A DNA stretch of 57,989 nucleotides from Bacteroidales bacterium (GTDB lineage Bacteria > Bacteroidota > Bacteroidia > Bacteroidales > JAEINX01), in the NCBI GenBank assembly GCA_016342645.1, contig JAEINX010000007.1, positions 1 through 57,989 on the forward strand, written 5' to 3'. A program made the position numbers and the translations under genes. Positions 8,070 through 16,782 of the stretch are shown here, piece after piece (the stretch's first letter is position 1; every line of letters begins with the position of its first letter). Below the pieces are notes generated by a model. The model ran no database searches, was not told where the DNA came from, and saw only the letters and a program-made list of their open reading frames with translations.

Positions 8070-11000
8070 ATGAAATCAAAATTTTCAATTTTTCTAATGT
8101 TTATTTTCATTATTGCTTCGCAAAGTCTTGAAGCAAACAAAAAGAAAGATAAAAACAAACAAGCCAACGACACTATCAAATCAAGTGTTATTAGTGGTTT
8201 GAAATTCAGAAGTATTGGCCCTGCAATGGCATCAGGCCGTATAGCTGATTTTGCCGTTAATCCTGATAATCCGAGCGAATATTATGTTGCAGTTGCTTCG
8301 GGAAATGTTTGGAAAACGACAAATTCAGGCACAACATGGAATCCCATATTCGATAATTACGGTTCCTATTCCACAGGATGTATCACAATGGATCCTAACA
8401 ATCATAATATTATTTGGCTGGGGACAGGCGAAAACAATCACCAGCGTGCACTTGGTTATGGCGATGGAGTTTATAAAACCGTTGACGGGGGAAAGAAATG
8501 GAAAAACATGGGCCTGAAAGAATCAAGACAAATTGGTAAGATCATTGTTGATCCGCAAAATTCGGATGTAGTTTATGTTGCTGCCGAGGGTTCAGCTTGG
8601 GGCCCGGGAGGAGAGAGAGGACTCTACAAAACTTCGGATGGTGGAAAAACATGGGAGAAAGTTCTTGATATCAGCGAACATACCGGGATCAGTTCTTTGG
8701 TAATGGATCCTCAAAACCCTGATATTCTTTATGCTGCCTCAGAACAAAGAAGAAGACATGTTCACACAAAAATCGGTGGAGGCCCCGAATCGGCAATTCA
8801 CAAAACCACTGACGGGGGAAAAACCTGGCGAAAGCTAAAATCAGGTTTGCCGGATGGAGATGTCGGCGGAATTGGCTTGGCAATTTCTCCTGTTGACCCC
8901 GATATTATTTACGCAATAATTGAAGCCGGAGAAAAAAGCGGTGGATTCTTTCGCTCAATCGACAGAGGTGAATCATGGGAAAAAATGAGTGATCACAGCA
9001 GTAGCGGACAATATTACACCGAAATTTATTGCGATCCGGTGGATGTTGATAAAGTATATTCCGTTGAAACAATTTCGCAAGTTACCGAAGATGGCGGTAA
9101 TACATGGAAAAGCTTAGGAAATAACAACCGTCATGTTGACGATCATGCACTTTGGATAGACCCTTACGACACAAATCATTTCTTGATTGGTGGTGATGGA
9201 GGTATTTATGAAACTTTTGATGGTGGAAAAAATTATTTATATAAATCTAATCTTCCCGTTACTCAATTTTATCGTGTTGCCGTTGACAATTCCGAGCCGT
9301 TTTATTGGGTTTATGGTGGAACTCAGGATAACAGCAGCATGGGTGGGCCATCACAAAGCCTAAGTTCAGAAGGCGTAACAAGTGCCGATTGGATTGTTAC
9401 CCTTGGTGGAGACGGTTTTTGGCAAGCTATTGACCCCGGAAACCCCGACATTGTTTATTCCGAATATCAATACGGAAATGTTTACAGATACGATAAAAAA
9501 AGCGGTGAATCTTTATCAATCAAACCTCAACCAAGAAAAGATGAGGATACTTATAAATGGAATTGGAATACTCCTTTCATTATTAGCCCTCATTCAAATA
9601 CAAGGCTCTACATGGCTGCAAACAAAGTTTTCAAAAGTGACGACAGGGGTCATTCATGGGAAGTTATCAGCGATGACCTCACATCAAAAACCGACCGAAA
9701 TACCTGGCCAGTAATGGATAGATATTGGGGCGTTGATGCTGTTGTAAAAGACGTTTCAACCTCACTTTACGGAACAATTATTTCTCTATCCGAATCACCC
9801 GTAAAAGAAGGGCTTATCTTTGCAGGAACGGATGATGGAGTAATTCAGGTAACGGATGATGACGGTAAAACATGGACTAAAATTGATAAATTTCCGGGTA
9901 TTCCCGAATATACTTATGTTAGCGATATTTTGCCATCGAAATTTGATGAAAATGTTGTTTATGCTTCTTTTGATAATCTTAAACGTGATGATTTCACACC
10001 ATATATTTTAAAGAGTGAAGACAAAGGAAAAACATGGAAATCCATTTCTTCAAATCTTCCCGAAAACGGAACGGTTCATACTTTAGAACAAGATTTTATA
10101 AATCCCGATTTACTTTTTGCCGGAACCGAATTTGGTGTTTTCTTTAGTGTCGATGACGGAAAAATCTGGACCCAGCTAAAGTCGGGAATTCCAACTATTG
10201 CCGTAAAAGATATTGCAATACAAGAAAGAGAAAACGATTTGGTTCTTGCAACTTTCGGGCGTGGATTTTACATCCTCGACGATTATTCGCCATTGAGGGA
10301 AATTAACAAGGAATTTCTTGAAAAAGAAGCTAATATTTTCCCAATTGCAGATGCTTTAATGTATGTTAAAAAAAGAGGAAAATACGGTCAAGGCTCAACA
10401 CGTTATGCTGCCAAAAACCCTGATTTCGGAGCTACTTTTACTTATTATATAAAAGAATCTCCAAAAACTCTTAAACAGGAACGAAAAGAAAGTGAAAAGG
10501 AATTGATTAAAGATAAAAAACCAATCCCTATCCCGGCTATGGATGAACTTCGGGCCGAAGAAAATGAAGTACCACCATATTTGATTTTTACAATTACCGA
10601 TGAAAATGCCAATGAAATAAGGAAAATTCATAAAAAAATCTCAAAAGGAATTAACCGGACTTCATGGAATCTCAGATACCCCGGAGTTCATCCAACAAGG
10701 TTGAAAAACGATAAATTTGATCCAATTGCTTCCGAAGGTGATTATATGTATGTTATGCCAGGAAAATATTATGTTTCTCTTGCTCAGTGTGTCAGAGGTG
10801 AAGAAACCGAACTTGTCGGCCCCGTTGAATTTGAAGCTGTTGTTTTAAATAATACGACTTTACCGGCTGAGGATAGAAGTGAATTGGTTGCTTTTCAGGG
10901 AAAAGTTGCCAAATTGATAAAAGCGGTCAGAGGAGCATATAATTTGTCGAACGATTTGATGGAGAAAACTCAATTTATCAAACAAGCCATATTAAAAAGC

Positions 11001-11354
11001 CCCGATATTAATCCTGAATTGATGAAAAAAGCCAACAAAATTGAATCGGAACTTGATGGAATACTTTGGGATTTCTCGGGACAGCAACCAAAAGCAAGCC
11101 GTGAAGAAAATTGGCCGGCAAAACCTTCGATAAACGAAAGGTTAAACTCCATGGCTTATGCTCACTGGCGATCAACCTCAGCAGTTACAAAAACACAGAA
11201 AGACACTTATGAAATTATTTCCGAAGAATTTCCTCCATTATTAGAAAAGCTAAAAGAAATAAATAATGTGGAGTTAAAACAGCTTGAAAAAGAAATTGAA
11301 AAAGCAGGAGTGCCTTATACACCGGGTAGAGTTCCCGAATGGGAAAAAGAGTAG
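8070..11354 (+). CDS. Secreted Asp-box (VPS10/BNR-like) beta-propeller protein
   Basis: This 1094-residue exported protein starts with a signal peptide (FSIFLMFIFIIASQSLEA). From about residue 40 to 740 it contains many Asp-box (BNR) turns of the type S/TxDGGxTW, for example TVDGGKKW, TSDGGKTW, TTDGGKTW, SIDRGESW and SEDKGKTW. These mark the blades of a sortilin/VPS10-like or two-propeller fold. About 270 residues after the propeller (GINRTSWNLRYPG, GKYYVSL) look like a beta-sandwich followed by a helical tail. Such proteins are often labelled glycosyl hydrolase or sialidase-like in Bacteroidota, but no sialidase arginine triad was identified, so an enzymatic role is not claimed. No T9SS tail is present; it is probably periplasmic or outer-membrane associated. 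It appears monocistronic. Confidence 0.8.
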   Translation: MKSKFSIFLMFIFIIASQSLEANKKKDKNKQANDTIKSSVISGLKFRSIGPAMASGRIADFAVNPDNPSEYYVAVASGNVWKTTNSGTTWNPIFDNYGSYSTGCITMDPNNHNIIWLGTGENNHQRALGYGDGVYKTVDGGKKWKNMGLKESRQIGKIIVDPQNSDVVYVAAEGSAWGPGGERGLYKTSDGGKTWEKVLDISEHTGISSLVMDPQNPDILYAASEQRRRHVHTKIGGGPESAIHKTTDGGKTWRKLKSGLPDGDVGGIGLAISPVDPDIIYAIIEAGEKSGGFFRSIDRGESWEKMSDHSSSGQYYTEIYCDPVDVDKVYSVETISQVTEDGGNTWKSLGNNNRHVDDHALWIDPYDTNHFLIGGDGGIYETFDGGKNYLYKSNLPVTQFYRVAVDNSEPFYWVYGGTQDNSSMGGPSQSLSSEGVTSADWIVTLGGDGFWQAIDPGNPDIVYSEYQYGNVYRYDKKSGESLSIKPQPRKDEDTYKWNWNTPFIISPHSNTRLYMAANKVFKSDDRGHSWEVISDDLTSKTDRNTWPVMDRYWGVDAVVKDVSTSLYGTIISLSESPVKEGLIFAGTDDGVIQVTDDDGKTWTKIDKFPGIPEYTYVSDILPSKFDENVVYASFDNLKRDDFTPYILKSEDKGKTWKSISSNLPENGTVHTLEQDFINPDLLFAGTEFGVFFSVDDGKIWTQLKSGIPTIAVKDIAIQERENDLVLATFGRGFYILDDYSPLREINKEFLEKEANIFPIADALMYVKKRGKYGQGSTRYAAKNPDFGATFTYYIKESPKTLKQERKESEKELIKDKKPIPIPAMDELRAEENEVPPYLIFTITDENANEIRKIHKKISKGINRTSWNLRYPGVHPTRLKNDKFDPIASEGDYMYVMPGKYYVSLAQCVRGEETELVGPVEFEAVVLNNTTLPAEDRSELVAFQGKVAKLIKAVRGAYNLSNDLMEKTQFIKQAILKSPDINPELMKKANKIESELDGILWDFSGQQPKASREENWPAKPSINERLNSMAYAHWRSTSAVTKTQKDTYEIISEEFPPLLEKLKEINNVELKQLEKEIEKAGVPYTPGRVPEWEKE

Positions 11355-11389
11355 AGAAGTTGCAAACGAAAAAGCAAGAGTTTAAATAG

Positions 11390-11411
11390 CCGGAACAATA
11401 TAGGTTTCCGG
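11390..11411. terminator. Possible weak terminator hairpin
   Basis: A six-base stem, CCGGAA paired with TTCCGG, with a 10-base loop lies between the convergent beta-propeller and DUF190 genes. There is no long T run on either side, so termination is only possible. Confidence 0.35.
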
Positions 11412-11418
11412 ATTTGTG

Positions 11419-11757
11419 TTATTTGTTATTATGCAGGTATTTTATAATTTTAACTTCTTTTCGGGTAATTAAACCTTCTTTAACTGTTTCATTAAGGAAA
11501 GGCATAAGTTTTTCAATGTTTTCCGATGTGTCAACAATATCGATGACAATGGGTAAGTCTTGCGATAGCCGCAAAATTTTTTTCGTATGTATCCGGCTAT
11601 TTGCCCCAAATCCCATTATTCCTCTTATAACAGTAGCTCCGGCAAGGTTTATTTCTCTTGCTTTTAATACAATTGCTTCATAAAGAGGTTTTCCTTTATG
11701 GCTGTCGTTTTCACCAATGTAAATTCTTAGTTGTTGTCCTTCATCAGGTAATTTCAT
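11419..11757 (-). CDS. DUF190 family PII-like protein
   Basis: This 112-residue cytosolic protein belongs to the DUF190 family, which has a PII-like ferredoxin fold. The family pattern is seen in LRIYIGENDSHKGKPLYEAI (start), AGATVIRGIMGFG (centre) and LPIVIDIVDTSENIE (second half). It begins 14 bp after the stop of the fluoride channel gene and is surely co-transcribed with it. This crcB-DUF190 pairing is common in bacteria. The protein is thought to be a regulator or accessory of the fluoride exporter, but its ligand is not established. The ATG at 11757 gives the normal N-terminus. Confidence 0.88.
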   Translation of the reverse strand: MKLPDEGQQLRIYIGENDSHKGKPLYEAIVLKAREINLAGATVIRGIMGFGANSRIHTKKILRLSQDLPIVIDIVDTSENIEKLMPFLNETVKEGLITRKEVKIIKYLHNNK

Positions 11758-11771
11758 TGTTCATATTTTTA

Positions 11772-12155
11772 TTAAATTATTTCAATTAATCCTTTAGAAG
11801 CAAAAAATCCAAGAAAAACCAGAATCAAGCCAAAAACATTATTTGCAAAAATGTTTATTAATGCCATTTTGGCTTCTCCATTTTGAAACAAGTTAAGTGT
11901 TTCTAAAGTATATGTTGAGAAGGTAGTAAAACCGCCAAGTATGCCGATAAATACGAATGCACGCATATTGGATGATATTTTAAAACCTTCCCACAAGCCC
12001 CAAAGCAAACCGATAATAAATGCACCAATTAAATTAACTGCCAACGTACCAAAAGGGAAAGTGCCGTTAAAATACTTATGTATTAGGCCAGAAACTCCGT
12101 ATCGTGCCAATGTACCTATAGCTCCTCCCGCTATTAATAATATAATTTTTATCAT
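11772..12155 (-). CDS. crcB: Fluoride channel FluC/CrcB
   Basis: This 127-residue inner-membrane protein is a FluC (CrcB) fluoride channel, which as a dual-topology dimer lets cytosolic fluoride leave the cell. Four membrane segments are evident. Family motifs are GGAIGTLARYG (residues 10-20), the pore Asn in GTLAVNLIGAF (N41), and GGFTTFSTYTLE (74-85), which supplies the phenylalanine box and the central Na+ site. The reading frame stays open 56 codons further upstream, but that extension is AT-rich with no homology; the ATG at 12155 gives the canonical N-terminus MIKIILLIAGGAIG. It heads a two-gene operon with the DUF190 gene. No fluoride riboswitch was recognised upstream. Confidence 0.92.
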   Translation of the reverse strand: MIKIILLIAGGAIGTLARYGVSGLIHKYFNGTFPFGTLAVNLIGAFIIGLLWGLWEGFKISSNMRAFVFIGILGGFTTFSTYTLETLNLFQNGEAKMALINIFANNVFGLILVFLGFFASKGLIEII

Positions 12156-12341
12156 TTTTTGCTTTTTATTGCTAATGTTTTTATGACATCTTTTCTTGAT
12201 CGGAAAAAATTCTAAAATAATTATTTGCAAATTTATAAAATTACCTTCACATAATAAATTACAAGAAACACACATCCAAAATAAGATTACAATTTCCATA
12301 AAGAGCTTGTAAATAGAAAGCATTTAGAAAAACAATATTTA

Positions 12342-12404
12342 ATTGTTGAACGACATAATCAAATTGTTGTACTATATATTCGCATTGTTGAATAATATTA
12401 CCTA
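12342..12404. repeat. Three direct repeats with 21-bp period
   Basis: ATTGTTG occurs at 12342, 12363 and 12384, exactly 21 bp apart. The following bases are partly conserved, giving a consensus close to ATTGTTGAACNAYATWWTC. A spacing of two helical turns would place all copies on one face of the DNA, as in operators for cooperatively binding regulators. They lie about 190-250 bp upstream of the crcB start. Confidence 0.6.
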
Positions 12405-12479
12405 TAAGTCATTTCCGTAATCAATGAAAACCGGTAAAGCATAATATTAATGATACGAAAGTGCAAATATTTTTTTATC

Positions 12480-12542
12480 AAACCGCTAAAAACGCCAAAA
12501 GACGCAAAATAAATTTGCGTTTCTTTGCGGCCTTTGCGGTTT
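12480..12542. repeat. Long imperfect inverted repeat (REP-like)
   Basis: The ends AAACCGC (12480-12486) and GCGGTTT (12536-12542) pair perfectly. Inside them, GACGCAAA pairs with TTTGCGTT around an AAATAAA-like loop, with bulges between. The GCGTTT-CTTTGCGG-CCTTTGCGG pattern resembles short repeats scattered in intergenic DNA of many Bacteroidota genomes. It lies just downstream of the mannosidase stop and may also terminate that transcript. Confidence 0.6.
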
Positions 12543-12585
12543 ATTTTACTTATCAAAACCGAAATTAGCATTTATTGAGTATTAG

Positions 12586-15123
12586 TTATTGATCACCAAG
12601 GGATCTAACTTCTATTTGATTTTTGGGGTCAGCAATTTTTTGCTCGCTTGCCAATAAAACAATTTTAACTTCTCCGGGAATGATGTCAAAATAATTATCA
12701 GTAAAAAATCCGTCAGCATCATTTAGCGACAGTAAAACATTTTTCGCAAGCAAGTCGGTTGTCAATTCAATAATATAAATATTTTTATCTTTTTTTATTG
12801 TTTTTTTAATCTGAGGTTTAGGCAAATCAAGTTCTTTAAAAGGTAAAAAATATAAATTGTTTTCAGTTAAAATATTTCCTTCGGAAGTAATTTTTGCATT
12901 GAAAACAATTTCTTTTTTATTATAATTTTTTAAAAGATTATTAAGACTTATTTCAAAATAAACTTCCGAGGAATTTGCATTTATTTTTACGGCTACAGAT
13001 TCTCCCCACAAATTTTTTCCTGAAAAATCAATTAAGCTCAATTCCATTTTACAGTTTTCAGCTTCTAATTTATCGGATATTATAAAAACTTTTAATTTTT
13101 CGTTTTCAATGTGTGGAGAGATAAGTGTTTCGTTATAAGCTTTTTTTACAAAATAATGCAAGGCTTTCCATCTTCCATAATAATCAATACTCGACCATGA
13201 AGCTACCGGCCAGCAATCATTCAACTGCCAATAAAGTGTTCCCATACACCTTGGCATAGCTCGCCGATGAGCTTCAATTGCTTTCTTAATTCCGTAAGCT
13301 TGCAATAGCTGACTGACGTAAACATATGACTCAAAATCAGTGGGTGGATTATAATCACGTTCCATATAAAGCTGTATCAATTCATGTCCGCGAGGATGTT
13401 TTTGATGTGTTTGCATGGCTTCCGATTCAAAATTTCTGTCAATGGTTTCCGTAAACGATTCAATAGTTTTTATGTCGGGATAAGATTGGAATCCGTATTC
13501 GCTCATAAACCTTCCGACTTTTTCTTCATAAATTTCAAATTCTTGCTCGCCCCACCAAACTCCCCAATAATGTGAATCTCCATCTTCAAGGCTTTCGGCA
13601 TGCCCCCAACCTATTTTTGGAGATGATGGCCAATAAAAACGTTGTGAGTCGTATTTTTCAACGGCATTAGGAAGAATATCATGAAACACCTTTTTGTAAT
13701 TTTCCCAAATTTCTGTCGAATCCTGATATGAGTAATTCAATGCTTTTTGCCATCCCCAATTATGCCATCCTTCGTCGACCTCATTGTTTCCACACCAAAT
13801 TGCAAGGCAGGGGTGATTTCTCAGGCGTTTTATTGTAGTGCATGCTTCTTGTCTTACCGATTCAATAAAGTTGCTGTCGCCCGGATACATCGTGCAGGCG
13901 AACATAAAATCCTGCCAAACCAAAATCCCATTTTCATCACAATAATCATAAAAAATTTCGTCTTCATAAATTCCACCACCCCAAACACGTAACATATTCA
14001 TATTGGCATCGACGGCTGAATTTATTAACCAATCGTATTGATCGGGCATTACTCTTGGCAGAAAATTATCCTGGGGAATATAATTAGCACCTTTCATAAA
14101 AACGGGGTAGCCATTTAGTTTAAAATAAAAACTTCTACCAATACTGTCCTTTTCCCTTATCACTTCCAAATCTCTGATTCCAATTCTAAAATTTTTTTCT
14201 TCAAACAGTTCCTCATTAATCTCAACTTTTGCCAAAAGCTGATATAAATGAGCTTCACCTAAACCGTTTGTCCACCAGAGTTTCGGTTCGTCTATCGAAA
14301 AATTAATTCGAATTTTATTTGTACCCTTAAAAAAACTTTCTTTGCGAGAAAAATATATTTCTGAATTCTCAAGGTTTTCAATTGACAACTCAACTTCAAG
14401 GCTTGATGCTAATTCTACCTCAAAAATTGCCGTTAAATGTGCAGTTTCTTTTGTTATTTTTTTTTGAATAATTTGAATATCCGAAATTTTCAATTCATCC
14501 CAAATTTGAATATAAACCGGTTTCCAAATCCCGAAACTAACAAATCGAGGGCCCCAATCCCAACCATATTGATATGGAGCTTTACGCGAATAAGCCCTTT
14601 GGTCGGGAAGATTATATTTATGTTTAGAAGCTTTTATCGAATCAATTGTAACGGGCGAATAAAACTTCAGTAAAAGAGAATTCTCCCCCTCTTTAAGGTA
14701 TTTTTTGCAGTTAACATTCCACTCTCTGAACATATTATCGGCCTGCAGGATTAGAGTATTGTTCAAAAAAACATCGGCATAAGTATCAATTCCTTCAAAT
14801 ATCAATTCAATATTATTCATTTTCAAAACTGAAGAATCAATAAAAAATGTATTTTTATAATCCCAGTTTTCAGTTTCTATCCACTGCAAATCCTTTTCAT
14901 TAGAACGATAAAACGGATCCTCAATAATTTCATTTGTCAATAAATCGGTGTGTAGGGTTCCGGGAATTTCGGCATCCATCCAATCTGTTTCACCTGCTTT
15001 TTGAAATTTCCAATTAGAATTTAAAACTATTATTTTTCCGCTCGTTTCATCTTCTCTTTGACAGTAAGTTAAAATAAAAACAATTAAAATTATTATTGAA
15101 AAAAACCAGAATTTAGTTTTCAT
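12586..15123 (-). CDS. Glycoside hydrolase family 2 beta-mannosidase, lipoprotein
   Basis: This 845-residue enzyme is a GH2 beta-mannosidase (EC 3.2.1.25 type), removing beta-mannose from the non-reducing ends of manno-oligosaccharides. The N-terminus is a membrane anchor ending in LTYC (Cys21), a relaxed lipobox, so it is likely a periplasmic or surface lipoprotein. A sugar-binding domain follows, with YQYGWDWGPR (about 184-193), then the Ig-like domain and the TIM barrel. The acid/base is E448 in WCGNNEVDEGW and the nucleophile is E542 in FMSEYGFQSYP; GTLYWQLNDCWPV is also family-typical. The frame is open for 52 further codons upstream, but those read through a heptamer repeat and overlap the polyferredoxin gene, so the ATG at 15123 is chosen. 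Confidence 0.92.
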   Translation of the reverse strand: MKTKFWFFSIIILIVFILTYCQREDETSGKIIVLNSNWKFQKAGETDWMDAEIPGTLHTDLLTNEIIEDPFYRSNEKDLQWIETENWDYKNTFFIDSSVLKMNNIELIFEGIDTYADVFLNNTLILQADNMFREWNVNCKKYLKEGENSLLLKFYSPVTIDSIKASKHKYNLPDQRAYSRKAPYQYGWDWGPRFVSFGIWKPVYIQIWDELKISDIQIIQKKITKETAHLTAIFEVELASSLEVELSIENLENSEIYFSRKESFFKGTNKIRINFSIDEPKLWWTNGLGEAHLYQLLAKVEINEELFEEKNFRIGIRDLEVIREKDSIGRSFYFKLNGYPVFMKGANYIPQDNFLPRVMPDQYDWLINSAVDANMNMLRVWGGGIYEDEIFYDYCDENGILVWQDFMFACTMYPGDSNFIESVRQEACTTIKRLRNHPCLAIWCGNNEVDEGWHNWGWQKALNYSYQDSTEIWENYKKVFHDILPNAVEKYDSQRFYWPSSPKIGWGHAESLEDGDSHYWGVWWGEQEFEIYEEKVGRFMSEYGFQSYPDIKTIESFTETIDRNFESEAMQTHQKHPRGHELIQLYMERDYNPPTDFESYVYVSQLLQAYGIKKAIEAHRRAMPRCMGTLYWQLNDCWPVASWSSIDYYGRWKALHYFVKKAYNETLISPHIENEKLKVFIISDKLEAENCKMELSLIDFSGKNLWGESVAVKINANSSEVYFEISLNNLLKNYNKKEIVFNAKITSEGNILTENNLYFLPFKELDLPKPQIKKTIKKDKNIYIIELTTDLLAKNVLLSLNDADGFFTDNYFDIIPGEVKIVLLASEQKIADPKNQIEVRSLGDQ

Positions 15124-15126
15124 ATT

Positions 15127-15202
15127 TCTTGTTTTTTGTTCCTTGTTTTTTGTTCCTTGTTCTTTGTTCCTTGTTCTTTGTTCCTTGTTCTTTGTTCCTT
15201 GT
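15127..15202. repeat. Heptamer simple-sequence repeat
   Basis: About ten to eleven tandem copies of YTTGTTY (TTGTTCC/TTGTTCT variants) fill the gap between the polyferredoxin stop and the mannosidase ATG. A unit of seven bases shifts reading frame when copy number changes, and the tract lies in the mannosidase leader on its coding strand. Confidence 0.85.
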
Positions 15203-15214
15203 AAAATTATTAAG

Positions 15215-16777
15215 CTAAAACGGAAACTCCTCTTTATAATCAACTTTTTTGCCTGATGATTTTTGCTTTGTTTTTTCAATTTTTAAATGTAAAGCATTTC
15301 CATCAACAAAAATGGCTTTGTATGGCTTTGTCGGGCAAGCATATTCACACGCTCCACAGCCGATACAAATTTCACTGTCAACCTCAGGAATTCTAAGATT
15401 GTTTCCATAAGGAATCATATCCACAGCTTTGGTTGGGCAATGTTCCGAGCATGCTCCACAATCGGTGTTTTCGGTGTAAACGATGCAGTTTTCCTTAATA
15501 AAATGGGCAATTCCGATTTGTGTAAGTTTTTTGTTTTCAAGTTCTATTGGAAGAATGGCCCCGGTTGGACAAATTTCGCTACACTTAACACATTCAAAAT
15601 TACAAAAACTCGTATAAAAATCCATTTTGGGTTGCATAATACCTTTTAAGCCATATTCGAGAAATGAAGGTTGTAGCACCTTTGTCGGACAATTACTTAC
15701 ACAAAGTTGGCAGGCAATGCAAAATTCGGTAAAATGATTTAAGCCATTAGAACCTGGCGGACAGACCTGAGTAGTTTTCTGCTCAACAACTTTTGTAAGT
15801 TTTTCAGGTAAAATACCTGATTTTGCTTTTAAAATAAATGGCAAACCTAATAATCCGAGTGTTGCTCCCGAAATAATTTTTCTTCGTGATTTATCCGATA
15901 ATTCGCTATTGTTTTTTTTACTTTCTTTTAAAGATAATTTATAAGAAATTCCATTCAAATTACAAGCAGAAAAACAATCGAAACAATTTATACATCGCGA
16001 AAAATCAATGGTTTTGTTTTTTGTATCAATACATCCGGCTTTGCAAACAAATTCGCATTTGCGGCATGAAATGCACGCTTTCTCATCAATTTTAATTTTA
16101 AATATCGAAATTTTTGAAATTAAACCCATTAGAGATCCAAGCGGACAAATTGTATTACAAAAAATTCTTCCTCTTGTTGAGGCAAGAAAAATTAATGTTA
16201 CTAAGAAAATTGCTGTAAAAATTATTGTCAATAGATCGCTATCTTTTACTTCTACCGTAAAAAAATAATAGTTATTAAAACTCTCGAATATACCGGCAAG
16301 TAAATTGTTTACACCATAATAAACTGGTCTGATTAAGTTTGAAACAATACGGCCAAAATTACTGTAAGGATCCAATAAATTTATCAAAACCATACTTCCA
16401 AACACAGCAAGCCCAACAGAAGCAATCATTATAGAATATCGAAGAAAATTTCGAGCTTTAAGAAAAACGAATTTTCTTTTTCTGATTTTATTTGAGAGAT
16501 AAATAATTACATCCTGAAGTATTCCCAAAGGGCAAATTGTTGAACAATAAACTCTCCCGAATAAAACAATTGTTATTATCACAATAATAAATCCGCTTGC
16601 CGCAATACTGAAAGTTGTTATAAAATTTAAAACCGAAGGAATAAATTGCAGATAAAAAAAACCGCTAATGAATTCTGTTGAGAAAAAATCATTAAAATCT
16701 AAAAACAAAAAAGTTGAAATAATAAGAAGCAATAAGGAAATAATTATCCTAATAGTTCTTAAATGCCTAAATTTCAT
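15215..16777 (-). CDS. Membrane-bound polyferredoxin (NapH/YccM-like) with multiple [4Fe-4S] clusters
   Basis: This 520-residue protein is an integral-membrane electron-transfer protein. The first 210 or so residues contain about five membrane helices and two CxxxCP motifs (YCSTICPLG, FCNTICPLG), as in NapH-type proteins. Six ferredoxin-like cysteine groups follow: CISCRKCEFVC, CINCFDCFSAC, CIACQLCVSNCP, CNFECVKCSEICP, CGACSEHCP and CIGCGACEYACP. Between the second and third group sits KSRRKIISGATLGLLGLPF, a twin-arginine-like stretch plus hydrophobic segment, suggesting that the second cluster domain is exported or re-inserted. It starts 5 bp after the DUF362 gene and forms an operon with it. 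Together they probably pass electrons across the membrane to an unknown acceptor. Confidence 0.85.
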   Translation of the reverse strand: MKFRHLRTIRIIISLLLLIISTFLFLDFNDFFSTEFISGFFYLQFIPSVLNFITTFSIAASGFIIVIITIVLFGRVYCSTICPLGILQDVIIYLSNKIRKRKFVFLKARNFLRYSIMIASVGLAVFGSMVLINLLDPYSNFGRIVSNLIRPVYYGVNNLLAGIFESFNNYYFFTVEVKDSDLLTIIFTAIFLVTLIFLASTRGRIFCNTICPLGSLMGLISKISIFKIKIDEKACISCRKCEFVCKAGCIDTKNKTIDFSRCINCFDCFSACNLNGISYKLSLKESKKNNSELSDKSRRKIISGATLGLLGLPFILKAKSGILPEKLTKVVEQKTTQVCPPGSNGLNHFTEFCIACQLCVSNCPTKVLQPSFLEYGLKGIMQPKMDFYTSFCNFECVKCSEICPTGAILPIELENKKLTQIGIAHFIKENCIVYTENTDCGACSEHCPTKAVDMIPYGNNLRIPEVDSEICIGCGACEYACPTKPYKAIFVDGNALHLKIEKTKQKSSGKKVDYKEEFPF

Positions 16778-16782
16778 TCGGA

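Larger units (their letters stand above)
12156..12585. other. Intergenic region upstream of crcB
   Basis: No gene was found. The region holds three 21-bp direct repeats (12342-12404) and a long inverted repeat at 12480-12542. The rest is AT-rich and contains the crcB promoter, which could not be pinpointed. Confidence 0.5.

Noticed and set aside
8251-8517. 88-codon frame inside the beta-propeller gene
   Set aside because: Out-of-frame shadow of repeated Asp-box coding sequence.
12156-12323. Possible fluoride riboswitch or longer CrcB N-terminus
   Set aside because: The conserved fluoride-riboswitch pattern was not found, and the 56 extra codons are AT-rich with no family similarity.
15124-15279. 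Extended N-terminus of the beta-mannosidase
   Set aside because: The extension reads through the heptamer repeat and overlaps the polyferredoxin gene; the ATG at 15123 begins directly with a signal sequence.
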